Shown: positions 10,061 to 19,216 of the stretch, piece by piece
How the letters are laid out: each line of letters opens with the position of its first letter
How positions within the stretch are numbered: position 1 is the first letter of the stretch
The notes under the pieces: generated by a model
Told to the model about the DNA's origin: nothing
Database searches by the model: none
The model's input: only the letters and a program-made list of their open reading frames with translations
Translations under genes and position numbers: made by a program
Assembly: GCF_002591895.1 (NCBI RefSeq)
Contig: NZ_NISX01000003.1
Span: 17,732 to 81,731 of the forward strand
Length of the DNA stretch: 64,000 nucleotides
Direction: 5' to 3'
From: Lacimicrobium alkaliphilum
GTDB lineage: Bacteria > Pseudomonadota > Gammaproteobacteria > Enterobacterales > Alteromonadaceae

Positions 10061-10896
10061 ACGTTGTTCTCCTCCACACTGAGAATCTGACGCTGCTTGC
10101 CCAACCTGTAAATGCCGCCAAACGCTGTGGGAGGGTTGGCTAACTGATGCTCAGTCAGACGCTGATAACACAGCATAAACTCTGCCAGTTCAGAATGGTC
10201 CATTCCTTTGCCGGTGCGCTGAATCAGTTTTTGTTCCTGCTCGCTACGCCAGTCAACCACGGTTTGCCAATCCGGGGCCTGCAAGACAATCAGTTCGTCG
10301 AGCTGTGCAAAAAGTCGTCGGTAGTCTTCACCCAGACACCGATTCACATATTGGCGCCATATGCCGTGTGGGTCCTGTGTGGCCTCCAGAGAATTTAACG
10401 GCCGAGTCAATTGTTTTTCAGGTTGAGGTTGCGCTCCAAGACACCAGCCCTCAATAATCAGAATATCTACCGGCCCCTGCAACCACTCTGGTTGCAATGC
10501 TCTGTCATCGCCGGACTTATCAAAACGTGGAAGCTGCAGATTCAGACCCGCGCGAAACCGGCGTATCAACTCCAACCCCAGTATCACATCATGGGTACCC
10601 GGCACACCGCGGGTAAGTAATAGCGGATGAATATGCTCTGCCAGCCAACGGCGCTGCGCCCGGGTGTGATACAAATCATCTATCGACAATACCGCCACCT
10701 GCAAACCCAAAGTCTGTACCAGCATGCTTTGCAGGTTTCTGGCCAGCGTCGTTTTTCCACTACCCTGAGCACCATTAATACCCAGTACATAAGGTCGTGA
10801 CTGCGCAGAAACCCTTTCAGCCAAAGGCCACCAGTATTGTTGTACATCATCAGGCATATGCAAATGCTTACCACTGTTGCCGGCCAAACTGACCAT
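10057..10896 (-). CDS. D-glycerate 3-kinase-like P-loop kinase
   Basis: This 279-residue P-loop kinase has Walker A GAQGSGKTT near residue 41, the lid and base motif SIDDLYHT, RGVPGTHD and PRFDKSGDDR, and a Walker B-like VDILIIEGWCLG. This is the pattern of the glycerate kinase (plant GLYK) / YGR205W family related to phosphoribulokinase and uridine kinase. The likely reaction is phosphorylation of D-glycerate to 3-phosphoglycerate in the cytoplasm, but pantothenate- or uridine-like substrates cannot be excluded. It is the first gene of a two-gene unit with the YecA-like protein (four-base overlap). No glyoxylate or glycerate gene is nearby to support the substrate. Confidence 0.72.
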   Translation of the reverse strand: MVSLAGNSGKHLHMPDDVQQYWWPLAERVSAQSRPYVLGINGAQGSGKTTLARNLQSMLVQTLGLQVAVLSIDDLYHTRAQRRWLAEHIHPLLLTRGVPGTHDVILGLELIRRFRAGLNLQLPRFDKSGDDRALQPEWLQGPVDILIIEGWCLGAQPQPEKQLTRPLNSLEATQDPHGIWRQYVNRCLGEDYRRLFAQLDELIVLQAPDWQTVVDWRSEQEQKLIQRTGKGMDHSELAEFMLCYQRLTEHQLANPPTAFGGIYRLGKQRQILSVEENNV

Positions 10897-10997
10897 TAAT
10901 GGAACAGAATCAGGTTTATCGGGTCATTGCCGCTCAAAGACTGATCTTATACCTATTACAACAAAATCCTTATCATTTGGTAATAACAAAAATACTT

Positions 10998-12938
10998 TTA
11001 ATCCGATGTCCCTGAAGGCAAGGGTACATCCAGCCAGAATGTGGCTCCGCTTCCCGGTTCTGACTCAAACCCCACTCGCCCTCCCATATGCTCCATCAAC
11101 TCCTTCGTTATAGCCAGCCCTAATCCCGTTCCGCCTTGTTTTCGGGTATCAGAACTGTCTGCCTGAGCAAAGCGGCTAAACATCCGCGACTGAAATTGTT
11201 TTGGAATACCGGCGCCATAATCCTGAATATAAACGCGAATGTGCTCTTCTGCATGCCCGGTATACAGGTCTACCCTGCCATCCTGAGAAGAAAACTTAAT
11301 CGCATTAGAGAGCAGGTTTTTGATCGCCTGTTTCAGTTTCTGTTCATCAGCCATCACATATTCATCTGAGAGCGCTTTTAACTGCACAGAAACCCCTTTG
11401 TTCTGACCGTAATTCTGCAGTGATTCAACGGTTTCTTTGATCACTGCAGCAAGAGAAATAGGTTGAATATTCATGACCATATTTCCGGTGCTCAGCTTTT
11501 CCAGATCGAGCAAATCGTTTATCAGCAGATGTAAATGTTGCGTATTTCGCATGGCGATATTAACCAGATTATTCGCCTTGTCGGGCATTTCACCCAGTTT
11601 ACCACTGGCTATCAGTCCCAAAGAGCCGGCAATGGAGGTTAATGGAGTACGCAGTTCATGGCTTACTGTGGAGACAAACTCCTGTTGCATTCTTTCCGTT
11701 CGTTTTTGCTGGGAAACATCTTCTACCACCAGCCAGACAAAACGCCCCTTACTGCCCTCATCAATAAGAAGTTCATAGCATCGGGTATCCACCGGCTGCT
11801 GCCAGCGATTAAAATACTGTCGGTCAAAAGGTCCTGAGTAACCCTGTTTGAACTGCGCTTTGCTGGCCTCTTTTACTCTTCCGGGTCTGGCAACCTGTAA
11901 GTCATCTTCATTCTTACCGAGCAGTGAGCCGGGCTCTACATCCAGCATTGTGGCCATGGCCGGGTTAACCGCGACAATTTTACCACTTTGCCAGTGTATC
12001 AGCGCCATACCGATGGGTGAAAATTCAAACAATGCCCTGAAGTGCTGTTGCGTTTGTCTCTCCCTTAACATCAGGCGGGTGGGCCAGAATACTGCGGCGC
12101 TTAACAATAACCACAAAATGATCAGGCCGGCCCTGAGTATAGGGGTTCCCGGTGCCTGTCTGGACCACCCCTGTGACGGCATCGCCAGCATCAACCAGTT
12201 ATTGCCCGGTATATAAATTCTGTTGATCACCGGTTTTTCCCATACCTTGTTGGTGTCTCCCCAGAATACCTCCCCCGGCTTCCCTTCATTACTCTGTCTG
12301 GCAAGCCATATCTCAAGGCCCTCTGTATCGCCCAGTCCTACACTCTGATACAACTTGTGTAAATCCAGCACGGCAGAGATAACGCCCCACAATTTATCAT
12401 TTTCCTGGTTATAAACTGGGATACGCCCAATCAGGCCCTGGCCCCCCTGAGTAAGATTAACCGGGCCTGCAAACACCATTTCACCGCTATCAATGACGCG
12501 CTGAACCCCGGCCCATTGGTCGCCCAGGGTTCTGAAATCGAGGCCAATGACGGCCTCATTGCCTTCAATCGGATAGATCAGTTGCATCACCAGGTCCGGC
12601 GCCGCGCCGACATTCTGTAATTGGGGGCCGCCTCGCAGGATAATCTTAGCCAGTTCAGCGAAACGCTGTTGGCCCATATCCGGTTCTGTAGCAATACTGG
12701 CATTCAGTCCCTGTACTACCTGGATATTCTGCAATACCTGACTTTCCAGCTGCCATTTTAGCTTGGCAACGGCCTGACCAATCGCCTCTCTTTCCTGGTC
12801 CTGATATTGCAACAGATACAGGCGATCGGCGAAGAACATCACCACAACCAGAAGTAAAGGTATGGCTATGCGTAATAACCACACCAGTGGAGTAAAAAAA
12901 TCTCGTTTCTGCAGCAGTGTATTGACCTGGCGTATCAT
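10998..12938 (-). CDS. CHASE-PAS sensor histidine kinase
   Basis: This 646-residue kinase has a transmembrane helix (about 18-38), a periplasmic CHASE-type domain (about 50-250, with YPIEGNEAVIGLDF and GGQGLIGRIPVY), a second helix (about 268-290), a PAS domain (about 300-410), HisKA with His427 in SHELRTPL, and HATPase_c (LSNAIKFSS, DYGAGI, GTGLGLAIT). It lacks a receiver domain, so the phosphate must pass to a separate regulator. Its ATG overlaps the stop of the upstream kinase gene in an ATGA, so the two sensors are made together. The receivers encoded divergently at 15938-19139 are the obvious candidate partners. CHASE ligands vary, and none can be named. Confidence 0.86.
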   Translation of the reverse strand: MIRQVNTLLQKRDFFTPLVWLLRIAIPLLLVVVMFFADRLYLLQYQDQEREAIGQAVAKLKWQLESQVLQNIQVVQGLNASIATEPDMGQQRFAELAKIILRGGPQLQNVGAAPDLVMQLIYPIEGNEAVIGLDFRTLGDQWAGVQRVIDSGEMVFAGPVNLTQGGQGLIGRIPVYNQENDKLWGVISAVLDLHKLYQSVGLGDTEGLEIWLARQSNEGKPGEVFWGDTNKVWEKPVINRIYIPGNNWLMLAMPSQGWSRQAPGTPILRAGLIILWLLLSAAVFWPTRLMLRERQTQQHFRALFEFSPIGMALIHWQSGKIVAVNPAMATMLDVEPGSLLGKNEDDLQVARPGRVKEASKAQFKQGYSGPFDRQYFNRWQQPVDTRCYELLIDEGSKGRFVWLVVEDVSQQKRTERMQQEFVSTVSHELRTPLTSIAGSLGLIASGKLGEMPDKANNLVNIAMRNTQHLHLLINDLLDLEKLSTGNMVMNIQPISLAAVIKETVESLQNYGQNKGVSVQLKALSDEYVMADEQKLKQAIKNLLSNAIKFSSQDGRVDLYTGHAEEHIRVYIQDYGAGIPKQFQSRMFSRFAQADSSDTRKQGGTGLGLAITKELMEHMGGRVGFESEPGSGATFWLDVPLPSGTSD

Positions 12939-15784
12939 AAATCCGATGCTCCACTATTTATGTCCGGCAGTTGCAACCAAAAGGTGGCCCCTTCTCCATC
13001 CACAGATTCAAAGTCTACCTCTCCGCCCATTTGCTCCATCAGTTCACGGGTAATCGCCAACCCTAATCCTGTGCCTCCTTTTTGACGGTTATCTGAGCTG
13101 TCAGCCTGCGCAAAGCGGGTGAAAATTCTGTCTCTGAATGCTTCGGGTACCCCCTCACCCTGATCCTGCACTGATATGCGTATCTGCTGCCCTACCCTGC
13201 TGGCAAACAATGTCACGACAGCACGTTCCGGCGAGAACTTAATCGCATTGGAAAGCAGATTAGCCAGCCCCTGTAACAGATATTTTTTGTCCGCCAGGAT
13301 ACAGAGATCCTCTTTCGCGGGAATAAGCCGGATGGTCACCCCCTGCTTCAATCCATAATGCTGGTAAAGTTCTTTCGCTTCTTGCAAAAGTGTCGCCACT
13401 TCAATAGCTTGCATAGCAAAGTGTATCGCGCCGGCTGAGAGCTTCTCCAGATCCAGAATGTCGTTAATAAGTTCGTTCAGTAGCACACTGTTTCGATAAG
13501 CCGTGGAAAGTAATGTTCGGGCTTTTTCTGGCATGTGTTGCACAGCCCCCCCGGTGAGTAAACTCAGAACGCCTTTGATTGAGGTGAGTGGGGTGCGCAA
13601 TTCATGGCTGACCATCGAAATAAACTCTTTTTGCATCCGTTCTATGCGTTTGTGTTCAGTTATATCCTCGATCAGGCACCAGAGTAATGACTGTTGTTCC
13701 TCATCGGATATTTTTACGCCCTGAAACCGGATGGGGTAGGTATCATTATTCTGACAGCGCAGTTCGACGTCCACCGGACCAAACTGGCCATGATTTCTGA
13801 TCTCATCGAGCATTTTATTACGCAGATAGCGATGCGAATCGGGCACCAGATCCATAATGCTCTGTTGCAACAGCTTCTGACGGGAATACCCCGAGGGGTT
13901 CAGTAGTGCCGCATTACAATCCAGCAATTTTCCGCTTTTATAATCAACCAAAAGAATGCCGATAGGGCTGAGTTCAAACAGTGATCTGAGCCGCTGTTCA
14001 CTGCTCTCCAGTGACAATTCAATCTTTTTCGACTGATGAATATTGGCGATATAACCAAACCAAAGTGTACTGCCATCATCCAGGCGTTGAGGTCGCGCCC
14101 GACCCTCTACCCATTCTGGCTGCTGCTTCTCGTTCAGTACCCGATACTGCTCATGCCACAATTCCAGGCTTTGCGCAGATTGTTGAATCGAGTCACTGAC
14201 GCGCTCTCTGTCCTCAGAAAAGATGCGCTCAAACACCACACCGCCGTCTTTTTTAATCTGTTCAGCAGTGACACCGTAAATATCCTGAATACCGCTGCTG
14301 CTATAAGGAAATGCCACTTTACCATCCGGCCACTGACGAAACTGGTAGATCATACCCGGTACCTGTTCCACCAGGTTATTAAGCTTACGCCGCTGCTGAT
14401 CACGGTCCAGCTTTCCACCCAGCCAGCGCTCCAGTAGCCTTACAAAGAGTTTATCGATGTCATCAAAGCCTTGTTCCCTGGGCACCAGAGAGGAAAAGTT
14501 CAGCGTGCCAAAAGCCTTACCATCAACATTTAAAGGCTGGGCGATATAGCTCTCCAGACCAAACGCCTGATAACAGGAATGACCGCAGTAGTCAGATTTC
14601 TGCATATGCTCAATGGCCACCAGCGTATTTTCGCGCAGCGTAATGTCACAATAGGTATCAGTAAGCTGAAATTGCTGTCCATGAGTAAGCTCGCCTTCCT
14701 GTGGCTGACTAAACCATCGAACCACATAGGTATCGGCCAGTACTTCACTGACAATGGCCATGTCCATTTGCAGAAATTCACAGCCTAATTCCAGCGCCTG
14801 CTCTATCACCTCGGTCAGTGTTCCTTTGAGCTCGAAACTAATCCGGTTAAGTAGCTTCAGCACCCGGTTGTGCCGCTCCAGTCTTTCTCTGGCCTGCCGT
14901 TCACGGGTAATATCCAGTAAAAAGCCCTGCAGATAAGCTACGTTTCCCTGCCCGTCATAGATCGCTTTACCCCGTTCCTCTATCCAGCGAAGCTTGCCGT
15001 CTGCATGACAAATAGGATACTCAAACTGCCAGCTCCGCTTCTGTTCCACCGCCTCTGCTACCTGTTGTTCAACGTACTCATGGTAGTTGTCAGGAATCAA
15101 ACTGGCATAGCTACGCCTGGCGTTGTTAATAAAATCACTAGCCGGATATCCACTGACAGGATCGATATTGCTGCTCATAAACAACATGGTCCAATGCTCA
15201 TCGTACCGACAGCGATAGGTAATACCCGGAATGTTTTCTACCAGCGAGGCATACTGGTCGCGACTCTGGCGTATTTGCTGATTGAGCTCGGTAACATCCT
15301 GATACTGAATCTCCTGTTCAACGAGTGCCGCCAGGTGCCGGAACATCTCTTTTTGCTTGTCACTGAGCTGGCGTGGCTGTGAATCGATCAGGCACAGTGT
15401 GCCCAGAGGGTAACCACCACTATCCTTAATGGGGGCACCGGCATAAAAGCGGATATTCAGATCCCCGGTCACCAAAGGGTTGTCACTGAAACGCTCATCC
15501 TCCAGCGCATTTTCAACAATAAAAAGTTGCTGTGGCCGTAAAATCGCATGGCCGCAAAAAGAAATGCTGCGTGGGGTTTCAGTGGCATCTAACCCCTGTT
15601 TTGATTTAAACCATTGGCGCTTGGCATCAACCAGAGAAACCAGAACAACAGGCACATCGAAAAGCGCTTGAGCAATTTCAGTAAGCCTGTCAAAACGCTC
15701 CTCCGCTTCAGTATCAAGCAAAGAGCAGGCGCTCAATGCGTTAAGACGTGCTTGCTCATTTTCAGGTAGCTTTGGCGGCTGCAT
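12935..15784 (-). CDS. Multi-PAS/GAF soluble sensor histidine kinase
   Basis: This large cytoplasmic kinase has no transmembrane segment. Domains in order: GAF (about 15-165, with SFCGHAIL and FYAGAPI), PAS/PAC (about 185-300), a second GAF (about 310-460), PAS (about 475-590), PAS/PAC (about 600-715), HisKA with His727 in SHELRTPL, and HATPase_c (LSNAIKFS, DQGEGV, GTGLGLAIT). The last PAS-kinase unit closely resembles that of the following gene, suggesting duplication. I place the start at ATG 15784, preceded by AAGGG; a TTG at 15808 is also open. It is the first gene of the two-kinase operon and is divergent from the regulator operon. The GAF and PAS domains point to internal redox, light or small-molecule sensing. 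Confidence 0.85.
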   Translation of the reverse strand: MQPPKLPENEQARLNALSACSLLDTEAEERFDRLTEIAQALFDVPVVLVSLVDAKRQWFKSKQGLDATETPRSISFCGHAILRPQQLFIVENALEDERFSDNPLVTGDLNIRFYAGAPIKDSGGYPLGTLCLIDSQPRQLSDKQKEMFRHLAALVEQEIQYQDVTELNQQIRQSRDQYASLVENIPGITYRCRYDEHWTMLFMSSNIDPVSGYPASDFINNARRSYASLIPDNYHEYVEQQVAEAVEQKRSWQFEYPICHADGKLRWIEERGKAIYDGQGNVAYLQGFLLDITRERQARERLERHNRVLKLLNRISFELKGTLTEVIEQALELGCEFLQMDMAIVSEVLADTYVVRWFSQPQEGELTHGQQFQLTDTYCDITLRENTLVAIEHMQKSDYCGHSCYQAFGLESYIAQPLNVDGKAFGTLNFSSLVPREQGFDDIDKLFVRLLERWLGGKLDRDQQRRKLNNLVEQVPGMIYQFRQWPDGKVAFPYSSSGIQDIYGVTAEQIKKDGGVVFERIFSEDRERVSDSIQQSAQSLELWHEQYRVLNEKQQPEWVEGRARPQRLDDGSTLWFGYIANIHQSKKIELSLESSEQRLRSLFELSPIGILLVDYKSGKLLDCNAALLNPSGYSRQKLLQQSIMDLVPDSHRYLRNKMLDEIRNHGQFGPVDVELRCQNNDTYPIRFQGVKISDEEQQSLLWCLIEDITEHKRIERMQKEFISMVSHELRTPLTSIKGVLSLLTGGAVQHMPEKARTLLSTAYRNSVLLNELINDILDLEKLSAGAIHFAMQAIEVATLLQEAKELYQHYGLKQGVTIRLIPAKEDLCILADKKYLLQGLANLLSNAIKFSPERAVVTLFASRVGQQIRISVQDQGEGVPEAFRDRIFTRFAQADSSDNRQKGGTGLGLAITRELMEQMGGEVDFESVDGEGATFWLQLPDINSGASDL

Positions 15785-15937
15785 CTGTTTTCCCTTGAGT
15801 TTTACCAAACACTTATCGAAAAAAGTTTAGCTGATAAATATATGACGCACTCTAAACCATCTGTTAACTTTAAAGAAATTCAATTAATCGTCAGCTAATA
15901 AACTGTAGCTGCGCTCAGGATAGTATTGGCGGAAAAT

Positions 15938-17608
15938 ATGACTGGTTCCGTAGAAGACAAGTTAAAACTGCTATCTCAGCGTTTCGCTGAGCGTACCGGT
16001 ACGGAACTGAATGAATTCAGGCACAAGCTTAATCAGTTAAATTCGCAGCAGTATAACGAAGAGATACTCAGACAATTACATCAGCTTCTTCATCGTCTCA
16101 CCGGCTCAGCCGGCACCTTTGGCTTACATGAGTTCAGCCGCCAGAGTCGTGTACTGGAACAATCGGTCAAGGAATTCACCCAATACCCGGACCAGCAGTC
16201 TAACTGGGCGGCCATCTGTTCACAGCTGAAAAATCAGGTTTTACCGCAACTTGAACGTCTGCACTCTCTGCTGAAGGATTCTCCGGCTCCTGCATCGCAA
16301 AGCATGGTATCTGCACCTGCTGACCCTACCGGTAACGTGTTAGTTCTGATTGAGCATTCAGGGGCCTTTTTTGGCGCCTTGCGGGAAGAACTGCTGCATT
16401 ATGGTTTTACTCTGGTGACACTCGAAAATGCCGAGCAGCTTGACCAGTCGCTGAGCCCGACACAGCAATCGGTGATCATTATTGCCCATGAAACCAGAGC
16501 TACCTGCTGTATCAATGCAAAAACTAAGTTACAGCAATCAGTTCCACACCTCAGTGTTACCGTCATCTGTTTTGGTTCCCATGAAGATTTTAGCCGCCGA
16601 TATACGCTGGCAGCGAAGGGAGTAGACGGGTTGTTTTCAGAATCCACTACTGCACCTGAGATTGCCGAATATCTACAGCGACTGGAATCTGAACGACTTC
16701 AGGCAAGCGAAGGAAAGGTCTTAATCGTCGACGATGATGAAGACCTACTGGAGCACTATCGCCTGACGCTTTCACATACCGGCATTCAGGTGCGAACGCT
16801 GAGTACCCCAGAGGAAATCTTTTCAGTCCTGTCTGAGTTCCAGCCAGATATCCTGTTACTTGATGTGAATATGGGCGACTACCACGGGCCAACACTGGCG
16901 CGGCTGATACGCTTTCAGCCAGAATGGCTGAGTCTCCCGATTATTTATCTTTCCGCAGAACAGGACAGAACCGAGCAACGCAAAGCGCTGGCCATTGGTG
17001 CCGATGAGTTCCTGACTAAACCCATCTCCGATATTGAGTTACGGGAAACGGTCAGGATCCGGTGCTTCAGAGCCAGGCAGTTATCTCAGCTGCTGGCCAG
17101 AGACAGTCTGACAGGCTTACTCAAACACTCGCTGATCAAACAGGAAGTGGGCAATGAACACGCACGCTGCCAACGCCTCAGTGTACCGGCAGTCGTAGTT
17201 ATGTTGGACCTTGATCACTTTAAAAAAGTAAACGACAGTTATGGCCATGGTACCGGCGATATCGTCATCAAGGCTCTGGCAAATTTATTAAAACAAAGGT
17301 TACGCAAAACCGACAAAATAGGGCGTTACGGCGGTGAGGAATTTGCCGTCGTCATGCCAGAGTGCCAGCTGACTCAGGGTGAACAGATTCTGGAGGAAAT
17401 ACGGGTGCATTTTTCAGGACTGCATTTTAAAGCCGGTAGTGAGGAGTTTAATGTCACACTCAGCGCCGGTATCGCCCTGCTGAATGATTACCCGAGTGCT
17501 GAAGCGGCCCTTGAAGCGGCCGACCAGGCCCTTTACCAGCGCAAGCAACTGGGGCGAAATGGTATTAGTCTGGCTCAGACTGTCGATTCCAAAGGAAATC
17601 CGTCATGA
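15938..17608 (+). CDS. HPt-REC-GGDEF regulator (diguanylate cyclase)
   Basis: This protein of about 556 residues joins an HPt domain (His52 in LLHRLTGSAGTFG), a divergent receiver-like segment (about 125-245), a canonical receiver with Asp309 (LLLDVNMG) and the lysine in LTKPI, and a GGDEF domain with an intact GGEEF at 465-469. It should make cyclic di-GMP when phosphorylated. No RxxD inhibitory site is clear. Having both HPt and REC lets it receive phosphate from an orphan kinase or pass it on. The start could be TTG 15926 (AGGA upstream) or ATG 15938. Its stop overlaps the next gene by four bases, so the three regulators form one operon, divergent from two sensor kinases. Confidence 0.84.
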   Translation: MTGSVEDKLKLLSQRFAERTGTELNEFRHKLNQLNSQQYNEEILRQLHQLLHRLTGSAGTFGLHEFSRQSRVLEQSVKEFTQYPDQQSNWAAICSQLKNQVLPQLERLHSLLKDSPAPASQSMVSAPADPTGNVLVLIEHSGAFFGALREELLHYGFTLVTLENAEQLDQSLSPTQQSVIIIAHETRATCCINAKTKLQQSVPHLSVTVICFGSHEDFSRRYTLAAKGVDGLFSESTTAPEIAEYLQRLESERLQASEGKVLIVDDDEDLLEHYRLTLSHTGIQVRTLSTPEEIFSVLSEFQPDILLLDVNMGDYHGPTLARLIRFQPEWLSLPIIYLSAEQDRTEQRKALAIGADEFLTKPISDIELRETVRIRCFRARQLSQLLARDSLTGLLKHSLIKQEVGNEHARCQRLSVPAVVVMLDLDHFKKVNDSYGHGTGDIVIKALANLLKQRLRKTDKIGRYGGEEFAVVMPECQLTQGEQILEEIRVHFSGLHFKAGSEEFNVTLSAGIALLNDYPSAEAALEAADQALYQRKQLGRNGISLAQTVDSKGNPS

Positions 17609-18756
17609 AAGTCATGATCCTCGAAGATGATGAACTGATTGCCGATTTGCTGGAAAGTCTGGTCTGTGGCCTGCACGCAGACATGCATGTTGTCAAAGCT
17701 CGCTCCCTGACCGAAGCAGAAAAACTATGGTCTGCGGAAGCCGCCGATAGTCTGCTATGTGACTGGAATCTGCCGGACGGCAGTGGCCTAAAACTGGTCA
17801 GAAACATCCGTAAAACCAATAACCATGCAAAAGTTGTGATGATTACCGCCCGCTCTGATAAGGAGTCTGTAGTGCAGGCCGCCCGCTGCAAAGTCAACGG
17901 CTTTATCACCAAACCTTTTGATATAGAAGAAGTCCATAAGCGCCTGAAGACCTTACTGCTAACCTCAGAAGCCGAGGATGAAAGTACCCTGGATATCCAG
18001 CAGATGCTTTCCAGACGTTCACGGAGCCTGGTGCAACTGCCCGGTGAGATTGATTCACTGCAGATACTCACCTTGATTGCCCAGAAAGATAGCCTGTCAC
18101 CGGTAAACCTTGCCCGGGAATGGCGGGATATGCCTGCCGTTACTGCGCGGTTGCTGGATATCGCCAATAACTATTCTATGGGCCGCAGTGGTAAGGCCAT
18201 TCATACCCTGAATGATGCCGTAGCAACCCTTGGTACGGATATGTCACTGAGTCATGTACTGGCCATGTCGTTGGATATCTCAGCGACACTAACACACCCA
18301 TATCTTGCAGAGCTGGCAGGTAACTTTAAAGAACAGGCAGAAAAAGTTGCCAAAACCGCCACGATATTGGCTGAGAAAGTCAACGCTGACAGCCAGTCCT
18401 TATATGTCGCCGGCCTGTTGAGCCGGATTGGCGAGTTAGGCGTACTTAAAGTATTGCAGGACATTAATCACACCGGCGTAAAGCTGCAGAACAGTGACAT
18501 AGATTTACTGGTAAAAGACTGGGCCAAGGTATTCGGCAACAAGCTTAAAATTCAGTGGCGGCTGCCCCTGCCACTGAGAAACCTGATCGGTGCAGTTCAT
18601 TTGCTGCCCGAGGGGGCCAGTAATACTCAGGTGCTGATTATGCATGTTGCCGCGTTAAGTGCACAAGGCCAGCTTAATACGCCGCCGGCACAAAAATTAT
18701 TGCGCCAGATTGGCATCACAGCAAATACCACTATTCTCCAGGGAGAAAAAGGATGA
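17605..18756 (+). CDS. REC-HDOD response regulator
   Basis: This 383-residue protein has an N-terminal receiver (about 1-120, acidic pocket LEDDE, Asp53 in LLCDWNLPDG, the lysine in ITKPF) and a C-terminal HDOD domain (about 140-345), recognised from LPGEIDSLQILTLI, the helix-rich core and the LYVAGLLSRIGELG segment. HDOD proteins lack a full catalytic HD site and act as signalling scaffolds, often in motility, biofilm or competence control. It overlaps both neighbours by four bases in ATGA junctions, so its amount is tied to the diguanylate cyclase before it and the CheY-like protein after it. Confidence 0.82.
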   Translation: MKVMILEDDELIADLLESLVCGLHADMHVVKARSLTEAEKLWSAEAADSLLCDWNLPDGSGLKLVRNIRKTNNHAKVVMITARSDKESVVQAARCKVNGFITKPFDIEEVHKRLKTLLLTSEAEDESTLDIQQMLSRRSRSLVQLPGEIDSLQILTLIAQKDSLSPVNLAREWRDMPAVTARLLDIANNYSMGRSGKAIHTLNDAVATLGTDMSLSHVLAMSLDISATLTHPYLAELAGNFKEQAEKVAKTATILAEKVNADSQSLYVAGLLSRIGELGVLKVLQDINHTGVKLQNSDIDLLVKDWAKVFGNKLKIQWRLPLPLRNLIGAVHLLPEGASNTQVLIMHVAALSAQGQLNTPPAQKLLRQIGITANTTILQGEKG

Positions 18757-19139
18757 CACAGCGCTCACCGCTAAAGCGAATTATGTGTGTTGAAGATGAT
18801 GAAGATATTCGCCAGATCATTGAAATCGCGCTGGAGCAGATCGGTCAGTTTGAGGTACTGCTGTGTGAAAATGGCAATCTGGCCGTAGAACAGGTTGATA
18901 GCTTTGAGCCGGACCTGATTCTGCTTGATGTCATGATGCCAGGAATGGATGGCCCGGATACGCTGAACGCGATCCGCAGTCAGACCCACAGCACTAATAC
19001 ACCGGTAATTTTTATGACCGCAAAAGTGCAACCTGCCGAAATTGAACAGTATATTGCCCTGGGTGCGCTGGATGTGATTGCCAAACCCTTCGACCCGATG
19101 ACGCTGCCGGAACAAATTACAGCCATCTGGGAACGTTAA
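18753..19139 (+). CDS. Single-domain CheY-like response regulator
   Basis: This 128-residue protein is a lone receiver: acidic pair VEDDED, phosphorylation site Asp59 in [11 protein letters not shown], the threonine in FMTAK and the lysine in IAKPFDP. It has no output domain, so it works by protein contact or as a phosphate shuttle between the kinases at 10998-15784 and the HPt-containing regulator at 15938. It is the last gene of the three-gene operon, joined by a four-base overlap. Confidence 0.88.
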   Translation: MTQRSPLKRIMCVEDDEDIRQIIEIALEQIGQFEVLLCENGNLAVEQVDSFEPDLILLDVMMPGMDGPDTLNAIRSQTHSTNTPVIFMTAKVQPAEIEQYIALGALDVIAKPFDPMTLPEQITAIWER

Positions 19140-19178
19140 GCAGTAAGCGCAAGGTATCCGTTGATATTAAAGGTGCAT

Positions 19179-19208
19179 AAAAGCCGACAGCAGGCAGCTG
19201 CTGTCGGC
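19179..19208 (-). terminator. Intrinsic terminator for the 19.2 kb TonB receptor gene
   Basis: An 11-base perfect stem, GCCGACAGCAG paired with CTGCTGTCGGC around a four-base loop, is followed on the minus strand by TTTTAT. It starts 9 bases after the minus-strand stop codon at 19217. The plus-strand side has no T run. Confidence 0.8.
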
Positions 19209-19216
19209 GGCTGCAG

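Noticed and set aside
17565-18167. 200-residue open frame antisense to the REC-HDOD gene
   Set aside because: It mirrors the codon use of a clear response regulator with intact motifs; it is a shadow frame rich in Ser and Arg.
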